A DNA stretch of 64,000 bases from the NCBI GenBank assembly GCA_015999765.1, contig JAECQR010000003.1:186001-250000 (forward strand), read 5' to 3'. Under the pieces are notes generated by a model, which worked only from the letters and a program-made list of their open reading frames with translations, was not told where the DNA came from and made no database searches. The first letter of the stretch is position 1; every line of letters begins with the position of its first letter. This stretch comes from Flavobacteriia bacterium. GTDB taxonomy: Bacteria; Bacteroidota; Bacteroidia; Flavobacteriales; Weeksellaceae. A program made the translations under genes and the position numbers. Shown piece after piece: positions 18,023 to 26,259 of the stretch.

Positions 18023-19468
18023 ATGAAAATGAGAAAAACATTGATTACATCGATCCTGCTCGGAGTTTTCGTAAGTGGATTCAGCCAGAATTACTGGAAG
18101 AACAGTACAAAAAAGACTGCCAAAGTAATCCTTACCAATGCGGCGACAAAAGAGAAACTTCAGGATAAAGGCCTGGTCAAATTTGAAAAAATGGCCCAGC
18201 CAAAAGAAACCGATGCCTGCATTTTTGTAGATCCTGATTTTAAATATCAAAAATTAATCGGCATTGGCGGTGCTATTACAGATGCCTCAGCCGAAACGCT
18301 TTATAAAATGCCGAAAGCAAAACAGAAAGAAATTCTGGAGGCATACTACGGAAAAAGTGGGCTGGGATACACCATCGTAAGAACCAATATGAATTCCTGT
18401 GATTTCTCCAGCGAATCGTACACGTATGTGAAAGATGGTGATGTATCGCTTAAATCGTTTTCTGTTGCGAAAGATGAGAAATACAAAATCCCTATGATTA
18501 AGGAAGCCCAGAAGCTTATCGGTGATCAGTTTACATTTTATTTTTCGCCGTGGAGCCCGCCGGCATGGATGAAATCCAACAACAGTATGCTGAAAGGCGG
18601 TCGGCTGAAAGATGAATATTATCAACCCTGGGCAGAGTATTATATTAAATTTATTAAAGAATACGAAAAACGCGGAATGCCGGTTTGGGGTTTAACAATA
18701 CAAAATGAACCTATGGCAACGCAAACGTGGGAATCATGTATTTATACCGCTGAGGAAGAAGGCGATTTCCTAAAGAACAATCTGGGACCTACTTTATGGA
18801 AAAACGGCTATAAAGATAAAAAGGTGATCATTTGGGATCATAACCGCGATTTAATTTATCAGCGTGCTACAACAACCCTTCAAGATCCTGAAACCGCAAA
18901 ATATGCCCACGGAATCGGTTATCACTGGTACGAAACATGGAACAATAAATCTCAGCTTTTCGATAACTTAGAAGAAACCCAAAAGGCGTTTCCGAATATG
19001 TTTCTGGCGTTCACAGAAGGTTGCAAAGAACAGTTCAAAATGGATCAGATTTATGATGTTTCCCTGGGTGAACTTTACGGCCGAAATATGCTTAATGATT
19101 TCAACAAAGGAAATGCACTCTGGACGGACTGGAATGTACTCCTCGACGAGACCGGCGGTCCGAACCATGTTGGCAACTTCTGTTTTGCACCTATTATTGC
19201 CGACACCCGAACTGGTGAAGTGCATTACACTTACGAATATTACTACATCGGCCATGTGTCTAAATATATTAAACCGGGTTCACAGAGAATCGGTAATTCG
19301 TCAAACAGAGCAGCACTTATTTCTACGGCTTTCATGAACGAGAACGGTGAGTTGGTTACTGTAATTATGAACGAATCTGATAAAGAAACCGACGCTTATT
19401 TATGGATCGAAGGGCAGGCAGCAAAATTGTCGGTTCCGGCACATTCCATTCAAACCGTGATTATATAA
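18023..19468 (+). CDS. GH30 family glycoside hydrolase, secreted
   Basis: A second GH30 enzyme of 481 residues, with an ordinary signal peptide ending at SGFSQ and no lipobox. It is thus probably periplasmic, in contrast to the anchored GH30 at the head of the operon. Motifs are KLIGIGGAITDASAETLYKM, YFSPWSPPAWMKSN, acid/base Glu229 in IQNEPMA, nucleophile Glu332 in FTEGC, then LDETGGPNH and YYIGHVSKYIKPGSQRI, which are characteristic of glucosylceramidase/beta-1,6-glucanase-like GH30 members. Start may be either of two close ATGs (18023 or 18029). It ends the polysaccharide operon before a strong terminator. A division of labour, with surface endo-cutting by the first GH30 and periplasmic processing here, is inference. 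Confidence 0.9.
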   Translation: MKMRKTLITSILLGVFVSGFSQNYWKNSTKKTAKVILTNAATKEKLQDKGLVKFEKMAQPKETDACIFVDPDFKYQKLIGIGGAITDASAETLYKMPKAKQKEILEAYYGKSGLGYTIVRTNMNSCDFSSESYTYVKDGDVSLKSFSVAKDEKYKIPMIKEAQKLIGDQFTFYFSPWSPPAWMKSNNSMLKGGRLKDEYYQPWAEYYIKFIKEYEKRGMPVWGLTIQNEPMATQTWESCIYTAEEEGDFLKNNLGPTLWKNGYKDKKVIIWDHNRDLIYQRATTTLQDPETAKYAHGIGYHWYETWNNKSQLFDNLEETQKAFPNMFLAFTEGCKEQFKMDQIYDVSLGELYGRNMLNDFNKGNALWTDWNVLLDETGGPNHVGNFCFAPIIADTRTGEVHYTYEYYYIGHVSKYIKPGSQRIGNSSNRAALISTAFMNENGELVTVIMNESDKETDAYLWIEGQAAKLSVPAHSIQTVII

Positions 19469-19493
19469 CTAGTTTCTGTATTTTTTCATAACG

Positions 19494-19526
19494 AAAGAGC
19501 AACCAGTTTTGGTTGCTCTTTTTTAT
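19494..19526 (+). terminator. Terminator of the polysaccharide utilisation operon
   Basis: Arms AAAGAGCAACCA and TGGTTGCTCTTT, loop GTTT, then T-run; sits 25 bases after the last GH30 stop. Confidence 0.9.
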
Positions 19527-19542
19527 TATTGACTGTGAATAA

Positions 19543-20055
19543 TTATTTCGTTTTAAAATTCTTTTCAAAGTTCGTACAGTCGATAGACTTCAGCGTGTGG
19601 CCTTCATATTTAAGTTGGGCAGGATTTGCGTAAAAATCTCTGCTGCCTTCGGTTTTATGTTCTCCAATTCCTTCAATTAAATTTCCGTCTTTTCTAAGGA
19701 AATAGATTTCACGGTCAGAGGTTGTTCCTTCGGCCTCGAATGTATAATTTAATTTAATGGTATCTCCATTTTGCGTCCCCATTACGTCACCGAACGAACT
19801 GTCTTTCTCGAAATTCTTATAACGCATTTTTCCCGTTATCGTACCCAGATTGTCGTCTAAAGAAACAAACAGTGTATCCTTTCCTGTTACTTCCATATAA
19901 CACGTCTGTAGGGTAGAAGATTCTACAGGTTTATTGCTTTCCGGAACTGTGATAGAGTCGGGAGTTGTAATTTGTGTATCAACAGTTTCGGTGGCTTTTT
20001 TCTCACAACTTACCGCTGTAACTATGATTAATGCTGATAAAATTAAGTTTTTCAT
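19543..20055 (-). CDS. Hypothetical lipoprotein, paralogue A
   Basis: A 170-residue lipoprotein with lipobox AVSC at residue 17. The mature part starts with a low-complexity Thr/Pro/Ser/Glu linker, followed by a compact domain beginning TCYMEVTGKDTLFV and containing GTITGKMRY, GDTIKLNY, EIYFLRKDGNLIEGIGEHK and a final DCTNF. A cysteine near each end could form a disulfide. The neighbouring gene upstream encodes the same pattern, so the two are tandem paralogues. I do not recognise a named family. It converges on the polysaccharide operon across its terminator. Confidence 0.75.
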   Translation of the reverse strand: MKNLILSALIIVTAVSCEKKATETVDTQITTPDSITVPESNKPVESSTLQTCYMEVTGKDTLFVSLDDNLGTITGKMRYKNFEKDSSFGDVMGTQNGDTIKLNYTFEAEGTTSDREIYFLRKDGNLIEGIGEHKTEGSRDFYANPAQLKYEGHTLKSIDCTNFEKNFKTK

Positions 20056-20123
20056 AGAAGTTTTTATGAATATTTAGGATTTTCTAGACGTTTTAAAAGG
20101 CAATAATATTATGTTAAATGCGA

Positions 20124-20591
20124 TTAGAAATTACATTCAACCTTACTGAAGACAAAACTTTTGGTAAAATCGATTTTCGAAGGTTCTGCAAAAACAGTTG
20201 TGGAATCATTTATTTTTTCGACCTCACCAATCCCTTCGTAAAGTTTACCTGATTTGCTCAGAAGATAAATTTCGTTGAAACTGATATATCCGCCGGTTGC
20301 AGTTCTTGACAATAATTTGAGGGTGTCCCCGGATTTTATTCCTGTGAAAGTTCCCGTTGAGGAATTGCTGGATTGTGGATTATTATACAGCAAACTTCCC
20401 GTGATATTTCCGGCAGAATAAATCACAGAAAGTTTTACGGAATCCTGACCGTGCACAGCTTCATAACATGTTTCTAAATTTTCTAACTGCTGAGAATCGG
20501 CTGTAAGATTTTTAACCTCAGACTTATCAGAATTCTGCTTGCAGCTGAAAAGAGAAAACATGATGGCAGGTAGTAATATATAATTTTTCAT
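20124..20591 (-). CDS. Hypothetical lipoprotein, paralogue B
   Basis: A 155-residue lipoprotein with lipobox LFSC. Its domain repeats the downstream neighbour's layout: TCYEAVHGQDSVKL, GNITGSLLYNN, GDTLKL, EIYLLSKSGKLYEGIGE and a closing VECNF. The shared [T]CY..V.G.D opening, G.ITG strand, GDT.KL strand and G.L.EGIGE strand show a duplication that has since diverged strongly. Function is unknown. The two genes are 68 bases apart on the same strand. The 225 bases upstream hold no gene and only a terminator for the next minus-strand gene. Confidence 0.75.
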   Translation of the reverse strand: MKNYILLPAIMFSLFSCKQNSDKSEVKNLTADSQQLENLETCYEAVHGQDSVKLSVIYSAGNITGSLLYNNPQSSNSSTGTFTGIKSGDTLKLLSRTATGGYISFNEIYLLSKSGKLYEGIGEVEKINDSTTVFAEPSKIDFTKSFVFSKVECNF

Positions 20592-20781
20592 GATCGATTG
20601 TATTTGCTGATTAGCTTTGTAAAGATAATACTATTTAGTTTAAGGGTTAAATTCCCATATTTTAAAACCTCCTATAATTTATATTATGTTAAATTGTATA
20701 TGTTTCTGCAGAAATTACAAAGTTCTTCAGATCCGCAATCTCTTATTACACTATAGCCTATCTACATGGAATGTAAGATTT

Positions 20782-20811
20782 AAAAAGTCTCCCGATTTAC
20801 CGGGAGACTTT
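20782..20811 (-). terminator. Terminator of the S9 peptidase gene
   Basis: Arms AAAGTCTCCCG and CGGGAGACTTT with a 6-base loop, followed on the minus strand by a T-run. Confidence 0.85.
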
Positions 20812-20816
20812 AATTA

Positions 20817-23219
20817 CTATTTTTTCAGACATTTCTCAAGGAACTGATCCTGTTCCCATAAAACGTGCAGAATACTTTCTTTGGCTGCGTAACCGTGAGA
20901 TTCTTTCGGTAAAAGAACCATTCTTACCGGTGCTCCCAGGTTTTTCAGTGCCTGGAAATATCTTTCAGTCTGAAGTGTGAACGTTCCTGGATTGTTATCG
21001 GCTTCACCGTGAATAAGCAACATTGGAGTTTTCATTTTGTCAGCATTCATAAATGGCGACATCGTGTTATAAACTTCTGGTACATCCCAGTAATTTCTTT
21101 GTTCAGACTGGAATCCAAATGGTGTTAATGTTCTGTTATAAGCACCGCTTCTGGCAATTCCACAAGCATAATCTTTAGAATGCGTCAACAGATTTGCAGT
21201 CATAAAAGCACCATAAGAATGTCCGCCAACCGCAACTTTGGATCTGTCGATATATCCTAATTTATCCACTGCATCAATCGCTGCTTTTCCGTTGGCAACC
21301 AACTGAGGCATGAAAGTATCATTCGGTTCTGCTTTTCCTTCACCGATGATCGGGAAAGCTGCATCATCCAAAACTGCGTAACCTTTGTTAACCCAGTAAA
21401 TAAACGAGCCGTAGCTTGGGAAAGTAAAATCGTTAGGATTTTGTGTGTTTTGTCCTGCAGTATTTTTGTCTTTATATTCGGTAGGATACGCCCAAATCAG
21501 AAGTGGTAATTTCTCTTTCGGATTTTTTCTGTCGAAACTCGCCGGAAGATATAGCGTTCCCGTGAGTTCTACTCCATCATTTCTCTTGTATTTAATGACT
21601 TCTTTGTACACATTTTTAATGCTTTCAAAAGGATTTTCAAAATGAGTTACCGCTGTACCTTTTCCGTTTTTAATATTTCTGATAGAATAATTCGGATATT
21701 GATTCGATGACTGCTCTACCACAAGCACATTTCCTGTTTTCGCATCCAGAATATCGATGATATTTTCTTTGGAATTTTTCAGTTTTGAGGTGTAAATTCT
21801 CTTCTTCGCAGATGAATTTAAATCTACTTCATCAATAAAAGGAAACTGACCTTCCTTCGTAAATCCTTCACCAACAAGATACGCTTTGTTATTGTTGGTA
21901 TCAATAACCGTTCTTCCGTACTGATTTTTGGTAGTGTTGAAATTACCCGGATCACTGTAAACGTCCTGATAATTGCGGTCATCAATAACTTTTGAGGAAT
22001 TGTTTTTCAGATTGATAAGATAAGATTTTGTATTTCTTGTATCGTACCAGCTGTCTGAAACGATCGCGAAATCCCCGTTGGACCAATCGATACCGCTGAA
22101 ACGCTGTTTTGTTTTGAAGAAAGATTTTGGTGTGTTGTTGAAAGGCGCTTCCCACAGGAAAATTTCGTCTCTGTTTTCTACATTTTTAGACTGGTCTCCA
22201 CCATCTAATGCCTCAGCATAAACTAAGGTTGAAGGCTGATCATCTCTCCAGCTCATATTTCTTTTGCCGGATCTTACAGAAGAGAAACCTTTCGGCATAA
22301 TCTCGGTAAGCGGAATTTCATTTACGGTTTTTACAGAATTTCCGTCTTTGTCGTAAACCGTAGAAGTCATTGGGAAACGGCTCAGCGGAACAATATAGGA
22401 ATAGGGTCGCTGTATTGTTGTAAGCATCAGATAATTCCCGTCCGGTGAAAAACTCATTCCCGAATATAACGCTTCAGATTTAAATTTCGTTTGATCCCCG
22501 CTAAGAGAAACTTTAACCAATTCAGCTTTTGCAAGCGTATCAAAGTTAGCTTCATCCTGTGGATTTTTTAATAAATCCTGATATGTTCTGTTTTGCGAAA
22601 CTTTTCCGTCAGCATTAGATACTGTTGGTCCGGAAGGTATCATCTTTTTGTCGTCGATCAGCGCGCTTCTGTTGGCCGGAATTTGCTTCACTAACAGCGT
22701 TTCAGAATCTTTCATCCAGACATAAGGCGTTCCCAGGTTTGCGTTAAGATGATCACCTGTAAGTTTTTTTGCGGTTGCTGTGGCCAGGTCGAGAATCCAA
22801 AGTTCTACTCCTTTCGCTGTTGTGTTGGTAAACGCAAGTTTCTTTTCGTCTGGTGAAAAGCTGGTGTATGCAATTTTAGCATTCGCCGGAAGCCCTTTAA
22901 CCTGAATTTCGTTTTTATCTTTTAATTTTCTAACTTTTAGATTATTAGCATATGTAATTGTACTCGAAATATTGGTTAACGGATTTACCCGTAAACCTGC
23001 AAGCCGCATTTCTTCCTGGTTAAGATCATCGAGAGATTTGTAAGTCGGACGGTAAGAGAAGATAAGCCATTCTTTCTTGCTGTCCATCATTACACCTGGT
23101 GCTCTCTGGAAATCTGCAAGTTGAAGAATCTCCGCTGAGGGCTGCTGATACGTTATGCTCTCCTGTGCAAAAGCAAAGCCTGCATACAGAAGCGCGATCA
23201 TTGTCAATTTGATTTTCAT
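20817..23219 (-). CDS. S9 family peptidase (prolyl oligopeptidase type, glutamyl endopeptidase-like)
   Basis: A secreted serine peptidase of 800 residues with signal peptide MKIKLTMIALLYAGFAFAQ. An N-terminal beta-propeller (about residues 50-500) carries repeats such as YTSFSPDEKKLAFTN and GMSFSPDGNYLML. The alpha/beta-hydrolase domain has the nucleophile Ser668 in GGHSYGAF, the catalytic Asp region HGEADNN and the His in ESHGY. The propeller includes MSWRDDQPSTLVYAEALDGGD, which is typical of the S9D group that includes glutamyl endopeptidases. It probably degrades peptides in the periplasm as part of protein nutrition. It is transcribed alone, behind the DoxX gene. Confidence 0.9.
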   Translation of the reverse strand: MKIKLTMIALLYAGFAFAQESITYQQPSAEILQLADFQRAPGVMMDSKKEWLIFSYRPTYKSLDDLNQEEMRLAGLRVNPLTNISSTITYANNLKVRKLKDKNEIQVKGLPANAKIAYTSFSPDEKKLAFTNTTAKGVELWILDLATATAKKLTGDHLNANLGTPYVWMKDSETLLVKQIPANRSALIDDKKMIPSGPTVSNADGKVSQNRTYQDLLKNPQDEANFDTLAKAELVKVSLSGDQTKFKSEALYSGMSFSPDGNYLMLTTIQRPYSYIVPLSRFPMTSTVYDKDGNSVKTVNEIPLTEIMPKGFSSVRSGKRNMSWRDDQPSTLVYAEALDGGDQSKNVENRDEIFLWEAPFNNTPKSFFKTKQRFSGIDWSNGDFAIVSDSWYDTRNTKSYLINLKNNSSKVIDDRNYQDVYSDPGNFNTTKNQYGRTVIDTNNNKAYLVGEGFTKEGQFPFIDEVDLNSSAKKRIYTSKLKNSKENIIDILDAKTGNVLVVEQSSNQYPNYSIRNIKNGKGTAVTHFENPFESIKNVYKEVIKYKRNDGVELTGTLYLPASFDRKNPKEKLPLLIWAYPTEYKDKNTAGQNTQNPNDFTFPSYGSFIYWVNKGYAVLDDAAFPIIGEGKAEPNDTFMPQLVANGKAAIDAVDKLGYIDRSKVAVGGHSYGAFMTANLLTHSKDYACGIARSGAYNRTLTPFGFQSEQRNYWDVPEVYNTMSPFMNADKMKTPMLLIHGEADNNPGTFTLQTERYFQALKNLGAPVRMVLLPKESHGYAAKESILHVLWEQDQFLEKCLKK

Positions 23220-23244
23220 AAAAATATAGTTCTGTTTGTATTAT

Positions 23245-23276
23245 AAAAAAATGCACAAACTCGCGTCAATGCATTT
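23245..23276 (-). terminator. Terminator of the DoxX gene
   Basis: Arms AAATGCA and TGCATTT with a 14-base loop, followed on the minus strand by seven T. It lies just downstream of the DoxX stop. Confidence 0.6.
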
Positions 23277-23294
23277 ACTGTTTTTTTTAGGATA

Positions 23295-23723
23295 TTACCA
23301 GCCCGGTTCCCTTTTCCTGCCAATCATCGCATCGACTGAATATTTGCCTGGCCCGAAAGCGAAAAGCATTAAATAAACCGAAAGATAAAGCAGACTGGCC
23401 TCTCTTTTTTGGAAAGGATCGCCGCCGTGTACAATGAGTCCGGCAACAGCCATGGTAATAATCAGAAAGAATACTGCGAATCTGGTAAAAAGCCCCAGGA
23501 TAATAAAAATTGAACACACAAACTCGGCAAAAACCGCTAAAATTAACGAAGTTTTGTCGCTTAATCCAAGAAAGCTAAAAAACTGAATTTCTTCGCCAGA
23601 CAATAAATCCTGCAGTTTGGGATATCCGTGCGACAGCATTGCAAAACCAACAAAAATCCTAATAAAAAGAAGAACAATATCAATCAGTAAAGGATTACTT
23701 TTCGTTGAAGTAAAATAATTCAT
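23295..23723 (-). CDS. DoxX family membrane protein
   Basis: A 142-residue integral membrane protein with four hydrophobic helices. The family pattern is LLFIRIFVGFAMLSHGYPKL at the N-terminus, AVFAEFVCSIFIILGLFTRFA in the middle and a VHGGDPF segment before the last helix. DoxX proteins are linked to redox and membrane-stress functions, but the exact role is unknown. It has its own promoter and terminator between era and the S9 peptidase gene. Confidence 0.9.
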   Translation of the reverse strand: MNYFTSTKSNPLLIDIVLLFIRIFVGFAMLSHGYPKLQDLLSGEEIQFFSFLGLSDKTSLILAVFAEFVCSIFIILGLFTRFAVFFLIITMAVAGLIVHGGDPFQKREASLLYLSVYLMLFAFGPGKYSVDAMIGRKREPGW

Positions 23724-23737
23724 GAATCAATTTTTAC

Positions 23738-23768
23738 CAAAAATAGTAAAATCCTTTGTAAAACGCAA
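23738..23768 (-). promoter_or_regulatory. DoxX promoter (TTG-N20-TATTTTTG)
   Basis: On the minus strand, TTG (23768-23766), a 20-base spacer, and a perfect -7 box TATTTTTG (23745-23738), 14 bases before the ATG. It sits between the era stop and the DoxX start, so DoxX need not depend on era transcription. Confidence 0.6.
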
Positions 23769-23785
23769 TGACTGCTGGGTTTTCT

Positions 23786-24661
23786 TTAGCGATAACCGAA
23801 ATTTTTTAAATCTCGTTCATTTTTGCGCCAGTCTTTTTTCACTTTTACGAAGAGATTAAGATGAATTTTTTTGGCAAAGAATTTTTCCAGATCAATACGC
23901 GCTTCGGTACCCACCTTTTTAATGGCTTCACCTTTGTGACCAATGATGATTCCTTTTTGGGTATCTCTTTCAACGTAAATAATGGAATCAATGAAGATAA
24001 TTCCTTCTTTTTCCTTAAACATTTCAGTAACAACCTCCACAGAATAAGGAATTTCTTTATCGTAATTCAAAAGGATTTTTTCGCGGATCGCTTCGTTAAC
24101 GAAGAATCTTTCGGGCTTGTCGGTGTAAAGTTCTTTGTCGTAATAAGGCGGATTTTCCGGAAGTAAAGATTTCAGTTTTGGTAAAATTACTTCGGTATTG
24201 AAACCTTTCAGCGCAGAAATCGGAAGAATTTCCGCTTTCGGAATCCTTTCGTGCCACAATTCCATCGCTTTTTCCAGGTCTTCCTGGTTAGATTCGTCGA
24301 TTTTATTAATGAGAATAAGAACCGGCACCGGAATTTTATTGAGTTTTTCTACCAAAAATTCAAAGGGTTCAGTTTTGTCTAAAATATCAACAATAAACAG
24401 AAAAACATCAGCATCCTGAAGAGAATCCTTCACAAAATCCATCATTTTTTCCTGTAAACCGTACTTCGGATCCAAAACTCCCGGCGTATCAGAAAATACA
24501 ATCTGTAAATCTTCTTCGTTGTACATCCCGAAAATCCTGTGTCTTGTGGTTTGTGCTTTCTGGGTAACGATTGCGAGCTTTTCGCCCATCAGTTTATTGA
24601 GAAGTGTTGATTTCCCGACATTGGGTTTACCAACGATATTTACGAATCCTGCTTTGTGCAT
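23786..24661 (-). CDS. era: GTPase Era
   Basis: Era is an essential GTP-binding protein that binds 16S rRNA near its 3' end and helps mature the 30S subunit. The 291-residue protein has G1 GKPNVGKS, the switch region AQTTRHRIFG, G3 DTPG in SDTPGVLDPKYGLQ, and G4 NKID. The C-terminal KH RNA-binding domain contains GIIIGHKGEAIKKVG, the GxxG loop. I chose the ATG giving MHKAGFVN, the usual Era opening in this phylum; an upstream TTG at 24706 would add 15 residues not seen in the family. Confidence 0.95.
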   Translation of the reverse strand: MHKAGFVNIVGKPNVGKSTLLNKLMGEKLAIVTQKAQTTRHRIFGMYNEEDLQIVFSDTPGVLDPKYGLQEKMMDFVKDSLQDADVFLFIVDILDKTEPFEFLVEKLNKIPVPVLILINKIDESNQEDLEKAMELWHERIPKAEILPISALKGFNTEVILPKLKSLLPENPPYYDKELYTDKPERFFVNEAIREKILLNYDKEIPYSVEVVTEMFKEKEGIIFIDSIIYVERDTQKGIIIGHKGEAIKKVGTEARIDLEKFFAKKIHLNLFVKVKKDWRKNERDLKNFGYR

Positions 24662-24714
24662 GGTGTTATGAAATAATTTAAAATTTAATGATTCCGAAAA
24701 AATCAAAATCCCTG

Positions 24715-24722
24715 CAAAGATA
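24715..24722 (-). promoter_or_regulatory. Promoter -7 box of era
   Basis: Perfect TATCTTTG on the minus strand, about 50 bases before the era ATG, divergent from the next promoter. No obvious -33 TTG. Confidence 0.45.
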
Positions 24723-24739
24723 GTGAAACATTGTTTGAC

Positions 24740-24753
24740 CGTTAGATCTAACG
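24740..24753. promoter_or_regulatory. 14-base perfect palindrome between divergent promoters
   Basis: CGTTAGATCTAACG reads the same on both strands and lies between the era -7 box and the -33 element of the T9SS-tail gene. A further GTTAG half site lies at 24781. It is a candidate binding site for a dimeric regulator. Confidence 0.4.
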
Positions 24754-24769
24754 AAGGGTTTTTATAGCA

Positions 24770-24799
24770 TTGCTTTATCAGTTAGAAAAAGTATCTTTG
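24770..24799 (+). promoter_or_regulatory. Complete Bacteroidota promoter (TTG-N19-TATCTTTG)
   Basis: TTG at 24770-24772, a 19-base spacer and a perfect -7 box at 24792-24799. This is the textbook TTG/TAnnTTTG arrangement and lies 10 bases before the ATG at 24809, implying a leader of only about six bases. It also rules out the TTG at 24770 as a translation start. Confidence 0.7.
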
Positions 24800-24808
24800 A
24801 AAAAAACT

Positions 24809-25486
24809 ATGAAAAAAATTCTATTTTTTTTATTTATCGCAAATTTTTTCTCAGCGCAAAATCCCGATTTACTTAATACGAATTGGAAAATTACTAAAAT
24901 GGTAAGTGAAATTCGACCCGATCAGTTTCCTCCACCAATGCCTTATGAACAGGTTTCCCATTTTTCAACCACTGCTCCTCAACTCAGCTTGTCTTTTTTT
25001 AATATTGTTTCCGCAAATTTAACTTTCAGCGGACAGAATATTTTCACGGTAAGTAATAAAACTTGCACCTATGCAGATTATTGGGATGACAATGGAGAAG
25101 TAAACCAATTTTTTGACTCATTATGTGCATTTTTTGATAATGGGAATACTTATCATTATTACATTGGAAATAGTGGAAGTAATAAAACATTAGTTATACA
25201 CAGTGCAATATTTGAAGAGATCCATTTTACATCCACAAATCTCGCAACTACAGAAAATAAATTATCGCAGTATGCACTTGCGCCAAATCCGGTAAACAGG
25301 ATCTTGACTGTTCAAAATTCAGTGGGAATAAATTCTGTACAAATATTTGATTTATTAGGAAAATTAGTTCATGAACTAAAAAATAACAATGCAAAAACTT
25401 TGGATATTGATATGCAAAATTTCAAAACTGGAATTTATTTCATCAAATTAAATAATGATAAAACTTTTAAGATTATTAAAGAATAA
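24809..25486 (+). CDS. Small secreted protein with type IX secretion (Por) tail
   Basis: A 225-residue protein with signal peptide MKKILFFLFIANFFSAQ. It has a middle domain of unknown type (about residues 20-145, with two cysteines and many aromatic residues) and a C-terminal type A sorting domain. The tail begins LSQYALAPNPVNRILTV, continues QIFDLLGKLVHEL, and closes with GIYFIKLNN and FKIIKE, the pattern of Por secretion tails. The type IX machinery should carry it over the outer membrane and anchor or release it. The opening LLNTNWKITKM is reminiscent of lipocalin-like or META-like surface domains, but this is weak. The start is fixed by the promoter just upstream. Confidence 0.82.
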   Translation: MKKILFFLFIANFFSAQNPDLLNTNWKITKMVSEIRPDQFPPPMPYEQVSHFSTTAPQLSLSFFNIVSANLTFSGQNIFTVSNKTCTYADYWDDNGEVNQFFDSLCAFFDNGNTYHYYIGNSGSNKTLVIHSAIFEEIHFTSTNLATTENKLSQYALAPNPVNRILTVQNSVGINSVQIFDLLGKLVHELKNNNAKTLDIDMQNFKTGIYFIKLNNDKTFKIIKE

Positions 25487-25491
25487 TCTGC

Positions 25492-26259
25492 TTATTTTTT
25501 AAAAACCACCGGAAGGATTTCATTTTCAATCAGACCAAATTTTTTTCTGTCTTCATCGGAAAATTTTCTTGAATAAAAATTGATATCAGTTTGAAAACCG
25601 ACGCTTTTAAGTCTTTCGAAATAATCCATTCCGTACCAGCGAACGTGGTCATACTGCCCGAAATGTTTCTGTCTTTCTTTAGGATCTTTAATACTGAAAT
25701 CTTCGTAGGTTTTTTGTAAAGAATTCTTCATCGGCACCTGAAAAATTCCCCAGCCGCCTTTTTTCATCACGCGATAAAGTTCGCTCATCGCCTTTGCGTC
25801 GTCTTCAATATGCTCCAGAACGTGATTGCAGAAAATCAAATCGAAACTTTCATTTTCGAAAGGAAGGTCTAAAATATCGGCTTTTACATCGACAATCGGG
25901 GAAAACAAATCGGCTGAAGTATAGTCCAGATTCTTCATTTTTTTGAATTTCCTCAGAAATTCCTGTTCCGGTGCAATGTGAAGGACTTTATAATTTTTGG
26001 TAAAAAATTCGGTTTCATTTTTCAGATAAAGCCACATTTGGCGGTGTCTTTCCAAACTTAAAGTTCCGGGAGAAAGTGCATTTTCGCGCTGTTTTCCGTA
26101 TCCGTAAGGCAAAAATTTACGGTAAGATTTTCCGTCAATCGGATCGGTGAATTTATTTCCTTTAAACAGCTGATAAATCACCGGGCGAAGAAAAATGCTT
26201 AAGTTAATAAGCATTGGTCTTGGGATTTTGTTTAGAAGGAAATTGGCGATTTTTTTCAT
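25492..26259 (-). CDS. Class I SAM-dependent methyltransferase
   Basis: A 255-residue protein with a Rossmann-type methyltransferase core (about residues 90-200). KVLHIAPEQ is the glycine-poor motif I, DYTSADL is the acidic second motif, and FDLIFCNHVLEHIEDD is the typical Methyltransf_11 motif, followed by ELYRVMKKGGWGIFQVPM. An N-terminal segment with IPRPMLINLSIFLRPV is hydrophobic and may associate with the membrane. Its ATG overlaps the map stop codon by one base (TAATG), so translation is probably coupled. The substrate is unknown. Confidence 0.85.
   Translation of the reverse strand: MKKIANFLLNKIPRPMLINLSIFLRPVIYQLFKGNKFTDPIDGKSYRKFLPYGYGKQRENALSPGTLSLERHRQMWLYLKNETEFFTKNYKVLHIAPEQEFLRKFKKMKNLDYTSADLFSPIVDVKADILDLPFENESFDLIFCNHVLEHIEDDAKAMSELYRVMKKGGWGIFQVPMKNSLQKTYEDFSIKDPKERQKHFGQYDHVRWYGMDYFERLKSVGFQTDINFYSRKFSDEDRKKFGLIENEILPVVFKK

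Noticed and set aside
24662-24706. TTG start adding 15 residues to Era
   Set aside because: Era proteins of this phylum begin MHKAGF; the extension has no conserved residues as far as I can tell.
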